Below are positions 42,974-51,873 of a DNA stretch of 56,317 bases, in pieces. The notes under the pieces are model-generated. The model did no database searches, was not told where the DNA came from, and saw only the letters and a list, made by a program, of their open reading frames with translations. The DNA is taken from the NCBI GenBank assembly GCA_029239675.1, contig JARBUM010000013.1, forward strand, positions 1-56,317, written 5' to 3'. The position numbers and the translations under genes are program-made. The stretch comes from Pelosinus sp. (lineage in GTDB: Bacteria; Bacillota; Negativicutes; DSM-13327). Numbering within the stretch: position 1 is the first letter of the stretch; each line of letters opens with the position of its first letter.

Positions 42974-44488
42974 TTAGCTCCTCCCAATTTGAGTTTCTTC
43001 AATTTTATAGTTTATATCTTTCACTGATGTATACAAATGTTTATATACATTCTCATAAATTTTCCGGTATTCCAGATGTCTGGCCTTATCGGGTTCATAA
43101 ATGAGTTCCTTACGTTCAATTTGCTCAACAGCATCAGTTGCATTTTTATAAATCCCCGCCCCAATTCCAGCGAGCATAGCTGCGCCTAGAGTAACAACTT
43201 CAGGAATATCCAGGCAAATAATTCTTTTACCCAATATATCCGCCTTCATTTGCATCCAAAAGGCTGATTTCGTTGCTCCGCCAGCGACGTGAATAGACTG
43301 CACTTCCTGTCCAGTAACTTGCTCCATCTCTTCGATAATTAATGTGGCCTCAAAGCAAAGCCCTTCTATAATGGCTCTAGCCATGCAATCCCTAGTATGG
43401 AAGGTAGTTAGGCCGAAAAAGGCCCCCTTCGCCACAGGGTCAGCGCCAGGAGTATATTTACCCCGAAAGTGGGGCAACATGAAGAGCCCTTTCGATCCTA
43501 ATGGAGCCTGCTCAGCTTCATTCAACACCTTATCATAACTTTCTTTGGCTATTTCTTTACAAAACCATTCTAGAATGCATCCTGAGGAAATAACCTGTCC
43601 AGCTACATAATATTTATCATCAGCCACATAATTCACACACGTAAAATTAGTATCAATCGTACTTATATTGATCGCTGGCTGGTCAACAACCATAAGAATT
43701 TGCTCACTGGTACCGATAGCACATAAAACATGTCCCTTGTCTACCGTTCCACAGGCAAAAGCTCCACAAACATAATCCATACCGCCAGTAAATACGGGTA
43801 TCCCTTCTGCCAACCCTGTAACTTGGGAGGCCTTAGGAGTAACATGTCCTACCAGTTCTCCCGACGGCTTAATCTCTGAACAAATATCAATAGGAATGCC
43901 CGCATGCTCTAGAATATCCTTCTCCCAACACCGTTTTCTAAGATCAAGTGCCATAGTCCGACAGCCAACAGAAAGATCCACCGCCGCCTTGCCAGTTAAA
44001 CGATAAGCAATATAATCCTGCATGGAAAGCCAATGTTTTACTCGTTTGAAGTCCTCTGGCATTTTATCGCGAATCCATTGCACTTTAGTAATTCCCGCCA
44101 CAGGATTAGGGACAAAGCCAGTTAATTCATAAACCCGTTCAGCTCCGAAAGATTCACGCCACCACTTGGCAATATCAGCAGTACGGGTATCAAACCAGGT
44201 AATCGATCGATGAATCCACTGATCATTTTCATCGAGTAGTACACCAGCCGCGCCCATGCTAGCCACAGCAATACCCGCTATTTTCCCGTCACCTAGCTCA
44301 TTGATCACTTCTTTCAAGGCTTCCTGAGCTGCCTGCCAAATTTGGTCAGGATCAAATTCAGCCCAGTTATTTTCAACATAGTAGGTAACAGTAGGACGGG
44401 AAGCGATCATATGCAAAGCACCATTTTTAGTATAAGCTGCCGCTTTGCAATTTGTTGTTCCAATATCAATACCGATTAAATATTCCAC
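42974..44488 (-). CDS. FGGY-family carbohydrate kinase 2
   Basis: A 504-residue kinase with phosphate loops DIGTTNCKAAAY and GTSEQILM, adenosine stretch AGGATKSAFWMQMKADILG and the substrate-side GGMDYVCGAF. It belongs to the xylulokinase/gluconokinase side of the FGGY family but differs clearly from the kinase at 39352, so it likely phosphorylates a second sugar or sugar acid. Start is GTG 44488 with GAGAGGAAAG about 12 bases upstream. It lies 36 bases after the zinc dehydrogenase gene. Confidence 0.83.
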   Translation of the reverse strand: MEYLIGIDIGTTNCKAAAYTKNGALHMIASRPTVTYYVENNWAEFDPDQIWQAAQEALKEVINELGDGKIAGIAVASMGAAGVLLDENDQWIHRSITWFDTRTADIAKWWRESFGAERVYELTGFVPNPVAGITKVQWIRDKMPEDFKRVKHWLSMQDYIAYRLTGKAAVDLSVGCRTMALDLRKRCWEKDILEHAGIPIDICSEIKPSGELVGHVTPKASQVTGLAEGIPVFTGGMDYVCGAFACGTVDKGHVLCAIGTSEQILMVVDQPAINISTIDTNFTCVNYVADDKYYVAGQVISSGCILEWFCKEIAKESYDKVLNEAEQAPLGSKGLFMLPHFRGKYTPGADPVAKGAFFGLTTFHTRDCMARAIIEGLCFEATLIIEEMEQVTGQEVQSIHVAGGATKSAFWMQMKADILGKRIICLDIPEVVTLGAAMLAGIGAGIYKNATDAVEQIERKELIYEPDKARHLEYRKIYENVYKHLYTSVKDINYKIEETQIGRS

Positions 44489-44524
44489 TTATGTTCTTTC
44501 CTCTCCAAAGTTTGTTTTAGTTAT

Positions 44525-45619
44525 TTATTTAATGATTACTAACTCCGGATGTTGCTTTATTTCTTCCTGCAATTCGTCAATACATGGACTGACTGTAACA
44601 CGAAAACCGCCGCGGGCATCAACGACATCCATTCCCTGACGAATCTCTTTTAAGGATACTAAATGAGTCAGAAGTTTTTTAGCTGATACTTTACCACTGC
44701 GAATCATTTCTAAGGCTAGTGCATTATGACGTGGCGCGGAGGAAAAAGCACCATAAACGGCAATCTGCCGATAATGTACATGATTGGCATCAAATTCAAT
44801 CGTAGGTTGATTTTTAGGAAGACCGGCAAACAAGCACACCTTACCCATTTTACTGGCCATAGCTATCCCTAATGTTTGTGCTTCTATGGTTCCTGCTGTA
44901 ATGATGACTACATTAGCGCCTAAACCGTTTGTTAGATCCATCACTGCTTGAACACCATCTGTTGAACTTAAATCAATATAGGCGTCATAACCAAATTTTT
45001 CAGCATCTTGCAGGCGTCTTGCACTACGATTAATCAAAAATATTTTTCCTGCACCGCGAGCCCGAGCGACTTCAGCATGCATACAACCAATAGGTCCAGC
45101 GCCAATTACTGCTACCGAATCACCTAATTTGATGTCCATAACTTCCTGAGCATTTAACACGCAAGCCAAAGGTTCAGCTAAAGATGCTTCCAAATAGGTG
45201 ACTTCATCAGGAATACAGTTGATATTTCCTGCACGGATTGCACCAGCTGGTACTAACACGTATTCGGCAAAACCGCCATTATAATGATGAGCGATGGTTT
45301 TGCGGGTATAGCACATATTCTGCCAGCCAGACAGACAATAAGAACAAGCGCCACAACCGATAGCTGGGGCCACAATTACCCGTTCACCAACTTTATAGTT
45401 TTTAACATCTGGCGCTGCTTCTACAATTTCCCCAGCAATTTCATGTCCTAACACAATCGGTGGTTTAATTGCCGCATGCCCATGTCTAAATGTTCTTAAA
45501 TCTCCACCGCAGATGGCGCAAGCCTTAACCTTAATGAGTACAGTACCTGGCTCAACCTGTGGTTTTTCAATATCCTCAATTGTCATTTCACCAATTCCTT
45601 GATACATTGCTGCTTTCAT
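44525..45619 (-). CDS. Zinc-dependent medium-chain alcohol/polyol dehydrogenase
   Basis: A 364-residue MDR enzyme. Catalytic zinc site: C in CAICGGD and GHE in LGHEIAGEI. Structural zinc site: GCGACSYCLSGWQNMC. Cofactor motif: GAGPIGCMHAEVARARGAG. Family members oxidise sorbitol, threonine or sugar acids with NAD(P). Its place at the head of the dehydrogenase-kinase-dehydrogenase run suggests it feeds a hexonate or keto-hexonate into the pathway. ATG 45619 has AAAGGAG upstream. A 14-bp palindrome TTGAATTTATTCAA lies at 45642-45655 in its leader. Confidence 0.87.
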   Translation of the reverse strand: MKAAMYQGIGEMTIEDIEKPQVEPGTVLIKVKACAICGGDLRTFRHGHAAIKPPIVLGHEIAGEIVEAAPDVKNYKVGERVIVAPAIGCGACSYCLSGWQNMCYTRKTIAHHYNGGFAEYVLVPAGAIRAGNINCIPDEVTYLEASLAEPLACVLNAQEVMDIKLGDSVAVIGAGPIGCMHAEVARARGAGKIFLINRSARRLQDAEKFGYDAYIDLSSTDGVQAVMDLTNGLGANVVIITAGTIEAQTLGIAMASKMGKVCLFAGLPKNQPTIEFDANHVHYRQIAVYGAFSSAPRHNALALEMIRSGKVSAKKLLTHLVSLKEIRQGMDVVDARGGFRVTVSPCIDELQEEIKQHPELVIIK

Positions 45620-45719
45620 ATTTTTCGCTCCTTTTATTTTATTGAATTTATTCAAACCTGTCTTTTTGCCGCGATCGTCAAAAAAATCCAAGTTTTATTG
45701 TCATCATCATTATATTAGA

Positions 45720-45748
45720 CGTCCAGCTACTTTCTTAACAGCTGGACG
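45720..45748 (-). terminator. Terminator of gntP
   Basis: Arms CGTCCAGCT (45720-45728) and AGCTGGACG (45740-45748), 22 bases beyond the permease stop. The T run on the minus strand is modest. Confidence 0.7.
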
Positions 45749-45770
45749 CCTGCTATAAATAAGTACTATG

Positions 45771-47102
45771 CTATACGACTTGCGACAACAGAAGAATGAA
45801 CACTAAAGCACTTACAGAGAGAATAGTTTCCAAAACAGTCCAGGTTTTTAGTGTTTGTGGTACAGTCATACCAAAATATTCTTTAACGATCCAGAAACCT
45901 GCATCATTAACATGAGACGCTACAAGAGATCCCGACCCAACAGCCAAAACTAAAAGTTCCTTAGAAACACCTGGTAGATTTACCACGATTGGAGCTACGA
46001 TACCGGCTGCCGCCATCATTGAGACGGTCGCCGAGCCTGTCGCTACACGAATCATCGCCGCAATGGTCCACCCCATAACAATAGGGTTCAAATTCATTGA
46101 TGAAGCCATTTTAGCAATTTCCGTACCAACACCACTCTCTAACAGTACTTTGTTAAAAGCACCGCCAGCACCGATAACCATTAGAATACCAGCCATTGCT
46201 GGCAGAGATTGATCACAGAACTTTGAGATTTGCTCCATCTTGAAACTACGAGCAAAACCAAAGGTAACAAAAGCAAACAAGAGCGCTATCAAGAGGGACA
46301 TAAACGGACTACCAAGGAATTTCAAGAGTGTATACATATAGGTTGTTTTACTCATGGTCAAGTCAGCAACAGTTCCCAACATCATTAAAATGACTGGCAT
46401 CATGATTGTAAGAACGGTAATACCAAAGCCTGGCATGTCTTCATCTCTACGACCAGCTTTAACCTGATCAATAAAAACTTCTGGTACAGGTAAGTTCGGC
46501 ATTCTTTTTGAGATAAAGGTTGCAAACATAGGTCCAGAAATACACGCTGTCGGCAAACCAACAATTATACTATAGAAAATTGTCTTACCGATATCTGCAT
46601 GAAAAATATCTACGGCAGCCATTGCTGCTGGATGAGGAGGTACCAAGCCATGTACTGTTGATAAACCAGCCACTAGCGGCAAACCAACTTTAAGTAAAGA
46701 AATTCCCGTTTCTTTAGCAATCGTGAATACGAGTGGAATCAAAAGCACCAAACCAACTTGAAAGAAAACTGGGATACCAACTATAAAGGCCACAATCATC
46801 ATTGCCCAGTGCACCTTTTTTTCTCCAAAAGCATTAATCAGTGTCTTCGCTACTCGCTCTGCGCCTCCTGATTCTTCCAACATTTTGCCGAGCATAGTCC
46901 CTAAACCTAATACCAGGGCAATAAAACCAAGAGTATTACCCATACCAGCCTGAATAGCATCAACGATTTTGTTAAATGGCATTCCCGCCGCAACACCCAT
47001 AAATACGGATACAATCATAAGAGTCACAAAAGGATTCATTTTAAATCTGGTAATCATGATTAAAAGTAAAAATACCGAAACTACAGCAATTCCTAATAAC
47101 AT
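45771..47102 (-). CDS. gntP: GntP-family gluconate permease
   Basis: A 443-residue inner-membrane H+ symporter with about 12-14 hydrophobic segments. Family landmarks are GLGTMLGKMLEESGGAERVA, VGIPVFFQVGLVLLIPLVF, VHGLVPPHPAAMAAV and the C-terminal ASHVNDAGFWIVKEYFG. It imports gluconate or a related hexonate for the island's catabolic enzymes. AAGGAGG precedes ATG 47102. It is divergent from the rpiR-type regulator, with two identical 15-bp candidate operators in between. Confidence 0.93.
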   Translation of the reverse strand: MLLGIAVVSVFLLLIMITRFKMNPFVTLMIVSVFMGVAAGMPFNKIVDAIQAGMGNTLGFIALVLGLGTMLGKMLEESGGAERVAKTLINAFGEKKVHWAMMIVAFIVGIPVFFQVGLVLLIPLVFTIAKETGISLLKVGLPLVAGLSTVHGLVPPHPAAMAAVDIFHADIGKTIFYSIIVGLPTACISGPMFATFISKRMPNLPVPEVFIDQVKAGRRDEDMPGFGITVLTIMMPVILMMLGTVADLTMSKTTYMYTLLKFLGSPFMSLLIALLFAFVTFGFARSFKMEQISKFCDQSLPAMAGILMVIGAGGAFNKVLLESGVGTEIAKMASSMNLNPIVMGWTIAAMIRVATGSATVSMMAAAGIVAPIVVNLPGVSKELLVLAVGSGSLVASHVNDAGFWIVKEYFGMTVPQTLKTWTVLETILSVSALVFILLLSQVV

Positions 47103-47327
47103 AAATAGATATACCTCCTTTTTTTACTGGCCTATTACAAACTCCTCATCACTTTGGCAATCACTTATTTTTTTCCCACCCCCTTTTAGTACCACATTTT
47201 TTTACTTTCCTGATTAATTTTCACTATAACTCGAAAGAGTAAAATATATCCTGGTATTTTACTCTATGCTAACGTCACAAACTATTTTTTATATAACCAC
47301 ATCAAAAACCAGTTGTTTTTAACTTTT

Positions 47328-47371
47328 TGCAATTTATTTTCATTTTATTTTTATTTTGCAATTTATTTTCA
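47328..47371. promoter_or_regulatory. Paired candidate RpiR operators
   Basis: TGCAATTTATTTTCA occurs twice exactly (47328-47342 and 47357-47371), 29 bp apart. Twelve of the 15 positions match TGAAAATTTTTTTCA at the promoter of the second dehydratase gene (50311-50325). The length and TG-N11-CA form resemble HexR sites of the RpiR family. Confidence 0.55.
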
Positions 47372-47552
47372 TTTTTATTATATATTCTGTCTATTCAAAA
47401 ATCAATAGCTAGTTTAGCAATGTTTTTAAATATTATTATAATTTGAGATTTTCCTTAGTTATGGGTCAGATCCTAAATTCATGTATAAGACATGAACTTT
47501 AAAAATAGATTCTTTCAATGTAAATTTTTCTTGAAGAGAAAATTGTTTAATC

Positions 47553-47582
47553 TTGTTTATATACACGATGCTTTGTTATACT
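47553..47582 (+). promoter_or_regulatory. Promoter of the RpiR-family gene
   Basis: TTGTTT (47553-47558), an 18-base spacer and TATACT (47577-47582), 41 bases before the ATG at 47623. Confidence 0.55.
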
Positions 47583-47622
47583 GATACTAGCATTAATAAT
47601 ATCTAGGTTTAAGGAGGTTCGC

Positions 47623-48486
47623 ATGACTACACGAGAAAACAAGCAAAATGCTTGTTTAGCCTTAATACATAATATGCTTCACGCCTTAACTAAAACGGAA
47701 CTCAAAGTGGCTGAGTATATAATATCTAATCCTGCTGAGGTCATGCATATGACCATTACCGAATTAGCTGAAACGACCGGAAGTGCTGAAGCTACTATTT
47801 CCCGTCTCTGCAAGAAGCTAAGCTTTGCAGGCTTCCAGAGCCTTAAAATCGCCCTGGCTAGCGACTTATACGAGCCGATGGAATCTGTATATAACGAAGT
47901 CAATCCTGACGATACCATCAATATCGCTGCCGGTAAAATATTTCATAATATAAATGAAGCTCTGCAGGATACATTAAAAATATTGAATCCTGAATCTTTA
48001 GACCGCGCCGTTACCGCAATTCTCTCAGCGCGTCGTATTGAAGTATACGCGACAGGTGGTTCAGCCCCTATAGCACTAGATGTGGAACATCGTTTTTCCC
48101 GTTTCGGCACCCCTATCAGATCTCATGCTGACCAGGACATGCAGGTAATTTCGGCATCACTATTGCATCCTGGCGATGTGGTACTAGCGATTTCTCATTC
48201 TGGCTCCAATTACAGTATTTTAGAATCCGTTAAAATTGCCAAAGACAATGGCGCCACCGTTATTGCGATTACAAGCTACTTAAGATCGCCTCTTAGTCAA
48301 ATAGCACATATTATATTAAATGGGATGGCCAAAGAAGTTAACCACCGGTCTGAAGCCATGTCCTCACGTTTAATTCATTTAGCTCTTATCGACGTTCTTT
48401 ATGTAGGTGCCATGTTAAGGCAACCTGACCGCATCATATCCAATATGCAAAAAATCCGTGAGAATATTGCTAAAAAACGTTTCTAA
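47623..48486 (+). CDS. RpiR-family transcriptional regulator of the hexonate island
   Basis: A 287-residue regulator. An N-terminal HTH (about 20-80: LTKTELKVAEYIISNP, TITELAETTGSAEATISRLC) is followed by a SIS sugar-phosphate-binding domain (about 130-260: VYATGGSAPIALDVEHRF, LAISHSGSNYSILESVKIAK). Members such as HexR and GntR-like RpiR proteins repress sugar-acid genes until a phosphorylated intermediate (often KDPG) binds. It is the only plus-strand gene in the island and divergent from gntP. AAGGAGG precedes ATG 47623. Confidence 0.9.
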   Translation: MTTRENKQNACLALIHNMLHALTKTELKVAEYIISNPAEVMHMTITELAETTGSAEATISRLCKKLSFAGFQSLKIALASDLYEPMESVYNEVNPDDTINIAAGKIFHNINEALQDTLKILNPESLDRAVTAILSARRIEVYATGGSAPIALDVEHRFSRFGTPIRSHADQDMQVISASLLHPGDVVLAISHSGSNYSILESVKIAKDNGATVIAITSYLRSPLSQIAHIILNGMAKEVNHRSEAMSSRLIHLALIDVLYVGAMLRQPDRIISNMQKIRENIAKKRF

Positions 48487-48491
48487 ACAAA

Positions 48492-48540
48492 AACCCCTTA
48501 GAATAGTGATGGTTTTATACCTTAACTATCCTAAGGGGTT
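48492..48540. terminator. Bidirectional terminator between convergent genes
   Basis: Arms AACCCCTTAG (48492-48501) and CTAAGGGGTT (48531-48540), with an inner ATAGT/ACTAT pairing. Lies between the rpiR-type gene and the convergent second dehydratase gene. Confidence 0.82.
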
Positions 48541-48573
48541 AACTTTTATTTAAATAGCTTTAACGACACGAGG

Positions 48574-50220
48574 TCATTCATCAACATCCCGACGAACAGC
48601 CCCATTGGCCGCAGAGGTGGTACTCTTACTATAATTTCTGAGAAAGCGGCTCTTATCTTTAGTTTTAACTGGTTTTATAATTTTTACCCGTTTTGCAAAT
48701 TCTTCTTCACTAATATGCCAATGCATGGAGCGTTCATAAATGTCAATATTAATTTGATCCCCATCTTTAACCCAAGCAATGGGCCCGTTATCCGCTGCTT
48801 CCGGTGACAAATAGCCTATTGATAATCCGGCAGATGCTCCGGAGAAACGTCCATCAGTAATAACGGCAACATTTTTCAATTTGACGACAATTTCTGTAGT
48901 CCGATGCATTTCCCGCATTCCTGGACCGCCACTAGGCCCCTCATTACGAATAATAATTACATCTCCACTACAAACCAAGCCTTCCTCAACAGCTTTAATA
49001 CAGTCTTCTTCGGAATCAAAGACTTTGGCAGGTCCAGAAAACTTCCAAAGTTCCTGTGGCACAGCGGAACTCTTAACAATAGCACCTAGAGGCGCAAGAT
49101 TTCCTGTTAAAACCGCAATACCGCCTTCAGGTGCAAAAGGATTGTTTAGAGGTCTGATGATTTCACCGTCAGCACTAGCTACATTCTTTAACAATCCTTC
49201 TAAATTTTGTCCATCAACTGTTATTACTTCTAGATCCAAAACGGAGGAAAGTTCTTTTAATATAGTAGGAACTCCACCTACAGGATAAAGATCAGCTACC
49301 GTATACTCTTTACTATTAGGAGTAATGCGCACCACCAAGGGTGCAATTCTGCTTATTCGATCAAAGTCATCATAGGTAACTTCAAGCTCACATTCATGAG
49401 CAATAGCTGGTAAATGTAAAACGGTATTTAATGACCCACCCATACCTGACACTAAGGAAATAGCGTTATAAAAAGCCGACAATGTCATGATATCCCGCGG
49501 TCTGATATTTTTCTCCAATAAATTCATGACTGCTACACCGCTATTATAAGCAACCTGCCCTCTCAATGGACTCAAGGCCGGAACGGCGGCAGAACCAGAC
49601 AAGGACATACCTAATGCTTCAGCAACTAGGCACATGGTATTGGCTGTTCCTAAAAACGGGCACACTCCAGCACTAGGATAATAGGCAACAGTGGCATCAA
49701 ACAATTGCTCTTCCGAAATTTCACCCCGGAGAAACTCTTGTCGGGCCTCTTTAGATTCCCAAGGCTTAATAGTATTAATCATCGGCCCGCCAGTAACTAC
49801 TACTGACGGTATATTGATTCTAGCCGCTGCCATTAGCAGCCCAGGCACAATTTTATCACATGAACCCAAAAGCACCATACCGTCAAAAATTCCATGTCCA
49901 TATATCATAGCTTCAACGGAATCAGCAATAAGTTCACGGCTAGGAAGCACATAATGCATACCTCTGTGCCCTTGAGCTACGCCATCACAAATCGCAATCG
50001 TATTGAACTCCAAAGGATAACCACCAGCAGCGATAATACCTTTTTTCGCCTCTTCTGCTAGTTCCCGCAAATGGCAATGACCTGGCACAATTTCATTCCA
50101 AGTATTAACCACTGCAATGATAGGTTTATTCAAATCCTGGTATTTAACACCACATGAGCCAAGATGTCCTTTAGCAATAGCTCTTTGGTACGGCGGCATA
50201 CCGTCCATCACATTTTTCAT
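48574..50220 (-). CDS. IlvD/Edd-family sugar-acid dehydratase 2
   Basis: A 548-residue paralogue of the dehydratase at 35880. Cluster cysteines are C49 (VPGHCHL), C121 (LGSCDKIVPG) and C187 (GVCPFLGTANTM). The RFSGASAGLSIGYLSPEA stretch and the terminal TSAANGAVRR are shared with the paralogue, but the middle differs enough for another substrate. It is transcribed alone from a strong promoter covered by a 35-bp palindrome. TAGGAGG precedes ATG 50220. Likely dehydrates a hexonate to the 2-keto-3-deoxy acid; a role in valine/isoleucine synthesis is not excluded but no other ilv gene is near. Confidence 0.86.
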   Translation of the reverse strand: MKNVMDGMPPYQRAIAKGHLGSCGVKYQDLNKPIIAVVNTWNEIVPGHCHLRELAEEAKKGIIAAGGYPLEFNTIAICDGVAQGHRGMHYVLPSRELIADSVEAMIYGHGIFDGMVLLGSCDKIVPGLLMAAARINIPSVVVTGGPMINTIKPWESKEARQEFLRGEISEEQLFDATVAYYPSAGVCPFLGTANTMCLVAEALGMSLSGSAAVPALSPLRGQVAYNSGVAVMNLLEKNIRPRDIMTLSAFYNAISLVSGMGGSLNTVLHLPAIAHECELEVTYDDFDRISRIAPLVVRITPNSKEYTVADLYPVGGVPTILKELSSVLDLEVITVDGQNLEGLLKNVASADGEIIRPLNNPFAPEGGIAVLTGNLAPLGAIVKSSAVPQELWKFSGPAKVFDSEEDCIKAVEEGLVCSGDVIIIRNEGPSGGPGMREMHRTTEIVVKLKNVAVITDGRFSGASAGLSIGYLSPEAADNGPIAWVKDGDQINIDIYERSMHWHISEEEFAKRVKIIKPVKTKDKSRFLRNYSKSTTSAANGAVRRDVDE

Positions 50221-50300
50221 AATTAAAACCTCCTATTTTTTATGGTTGTATATGATTATTCGCTCAATTTATGACGAATTTGCAATTTTTCTTCTTTTTG

Positions 50301-50335
50301 ATAATGACTATGAAAATTTTTTTCATAGTCATTAT
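50301..50335. promoter_or_regulatory. 35-bp palindromic operator of dehydratase gene 2
   Basis: Perfect 16-base arms (50301-50316 and 50320-50335) around a 3-base centre; core TGAAAATTTTTTTCA at 50311-50325. It overlaps the -10 hexamer and the expected start site, so a bound protein would block transcription. A weaker match, TGCAATTTTTCTTCT, lies 30 bp away at 50281-50295. No T run follows on the transcribed strand, arguing against a terminator. Confidence 0.7.
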
Positions 50336-50359
50336 ACTATGTTGCACTATTGCCTGCAA
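50331..50359 (-). promoter_or_regulatory. Sigma-A-type promoter of dehydratase gene 2
   Basis: On the minus strand TTGCAG (50354-50359), a 17-base spacer and a perfect TATAAT (50331-50336), 111 bases before the start codon. Confidence 0.75.
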
Positions 50360-50484
50360 GTATCTTTTATATCCCTTTCTTTTTGAATATTAATTCCAAG
50401 CAAGACACTTTAACATCAAAAGCGATAAACCTTAGTCGTTCTTACTTGGAATCAAGAAAGTGTTATATTTTCTGATCCAAAAAA

Positions 50485-50529
50485 ATAATCCTAAATCAAT
50501 GCTAAAATATAGCATTGATTTAGGATTAT
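50485..50529 (-). terminator. Long perfect hairpin terminator of the GldA-like gene
   Basis: Arms ATAATCCTAAATCAATGCTA (50485-50504) and its complement (50510-50529), all 20 bases paired, followed by TTTTTTGG on the minus strand. Confidence 0.85.
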
Positions 50530-50551
50530 ATAGGTCAGTTTGTAATTCTCA

Positions 50552-51649
50552 TTAGATTTTTATTTTTTGAAAGATAGAATTCGCTTTAACAATAGCCTTT
50601 TCTATATTTATAATCATTTTTTCTTCGTTTGTCCTATCTAAGCCGACTCGTTTTAAATCGACACCTCTTGCGATTGCTGTAATTTTCTCAGGCAAATTTC
50701 TACTGATTCCAAGCTGATTAAGACTTACAGGAAGGCCCAATCTATCAATTTGCGCCACGAGTTTTTCTACCTCTTCATCTGGTTTATTTTCCAAAATCAA
50801 CTGGACAATCAGCCCAAATATCACCCTTTCGCCATGAAGGCTATCACTTGCCTCCTGGATTTTTGTGATGCTATGATCAATGGAGTGGGCATGTACAAAA
50901 TTTAAGACAAGTTTCCCATCCTTTGCACTACCCACCAAGCCAGCCAAGAAAATGACCACATCGATAATTTTTTTAACAGCTTTAGTAGTATTTTTACTAG
51001 CAGCGTCTTCTATTGCTACCAGTGCATACTCATCAATTATCTCTAAAATAAGTTTTGCCGTTTGTAAAGAGGATCGTAACGCAATGTCTTCTGGTGTTTC
51101 TGCGAGCTTTGGCGCATATTCATACCACTTTGCAATCGAGTCACCAATACCAGCTTTTAAATATTTGACAGGTGCGTTGGCGATAATATCAGTATCTGCC
51201 AGTACAAGCACCGGAGCATATTTCTGATGAACAGCTCCCTTAGCCCCCCCATCTTCGTTGTAGACGGTAGATAATGCTGACCATGCAGAACAAGTACTAG
51301 CAATGGTCGGTATTGTCACGACTTTAAGTTCCAGGCTATCACCTACTGCTTTTGAAAGGTCAATCGCTTTTCCGCCACCGACCCCGATAACAATATCAGC
51401 CTTAGCCTCTCGTGCATAACCTGCATATTCTTGGATTTCTTCCATTGTGACAAATCCCGAGAATTCTTTTACCAGAAAATTAACATGATAACGTTCTAAG
51501 CTTTTAAAGAGTTGGTCACCAACTACTGATAAAGCAGTTTTCCCACCTACGATCAGGGCATTACTGCCATATGGGGCAATATATAAACCTGCTGTTTTTA
51601 AGATTCCCACTTCATTGAAGTAAGTCTCAGGTGTTTTGATTGAAATCAT
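50552..51649 (-). CDS. Glycerol-dehydrogenase-like (GldA family) oxidoreductase
   Basis: A 365-residue metal-dependent NAD(H) dehydrogenase. Cofactor motif GVGGGKAIDLSKAVGD; metal site D and H residues in GIGDSIAKWYEY, FVHAHSIDH and LHGERV. This is the GldA/hydroxycarboxylate-dehydrogenase branch and is distinct from the alcohol dehydrogenase at 27184. Placed at the edge of the hexonate island and possibly unrelated to it; a 2-oxoacid or polyol is the likely substrate. ATG 51649 has GGTGAG at 8 bases; the GTG three codons earlier is too close. Confidence 0.82.
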   Translation of the reverse strand: MISIKTPETYFNEVGILKTAGLYIAPYGSNALIVGGKTALSVVGDQLFKSLERYHVNFLVKEFSGFVTMEEIQEYAGYAREAKADIVIGVGGGKAIDLSKAVGDSLELKVVTIPTIASTCSAWSALSTVYNEDGGAKGAVHQKYAPVLVLADTDIIANAPVKYLKAGIGDSIAKWYEYAPKLAETPEDIALRSSLQTAKLILEIIDEYALVAIEDAASKNTTKAVKKIIDVVIFLAGLVGSAKDGKLVLNFVHAHSIDHSITKIQEASDSLHGERVIFGLIVQLILENKPDEEVEKLVAQIDRLGLPVSLNQLGISRNLPEKITAIARGVDLKRVGLDRTNEEKMIINIEKAIVKANSIFQKIKI

Positions 51650-51873
51650 TTTACACACTCACCTTTAAAATATTTTAATTGTTTGGTACAGACTAGTAAA
51701 CTCTGTATTTAACAATATATAACTCTGTTGGAAAATAGTCTGATTCACTGAACAGCGATTTAGAATTGTTCCACAATATTTGTTCTGCAATATCTATAGG
51801 ATGCTTTCTCATCCTTTTACTAGTCCCCACAAATACGTTACATACGTCTCCTTGTATCTCCAATTTCTATTTA

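Larger units (their letters stand above)
47103..47622. other. Divergent gntP-rpiR regulatory region
   Basis: This 520-base A+T-rich gap has no coding sequence. It holds the paired repeats at 47328-47371 and the rpiR promoter at 47553-47582. The gntP promoter should lie in 47230-47330 on the minus strand, but I cannot place it securely. Confidence 0.6.

Noticed and set aside
35880-50220. The two dehydratase genes as biosynthetic ilvD
   Set aside because: Duplicated, beside KDPG aldolase and gluconate genes, with no other branched-chain biosynthesis gene near; a sugar-acid role fits better, though sequence reading alone cannot exclude ilvD activity.
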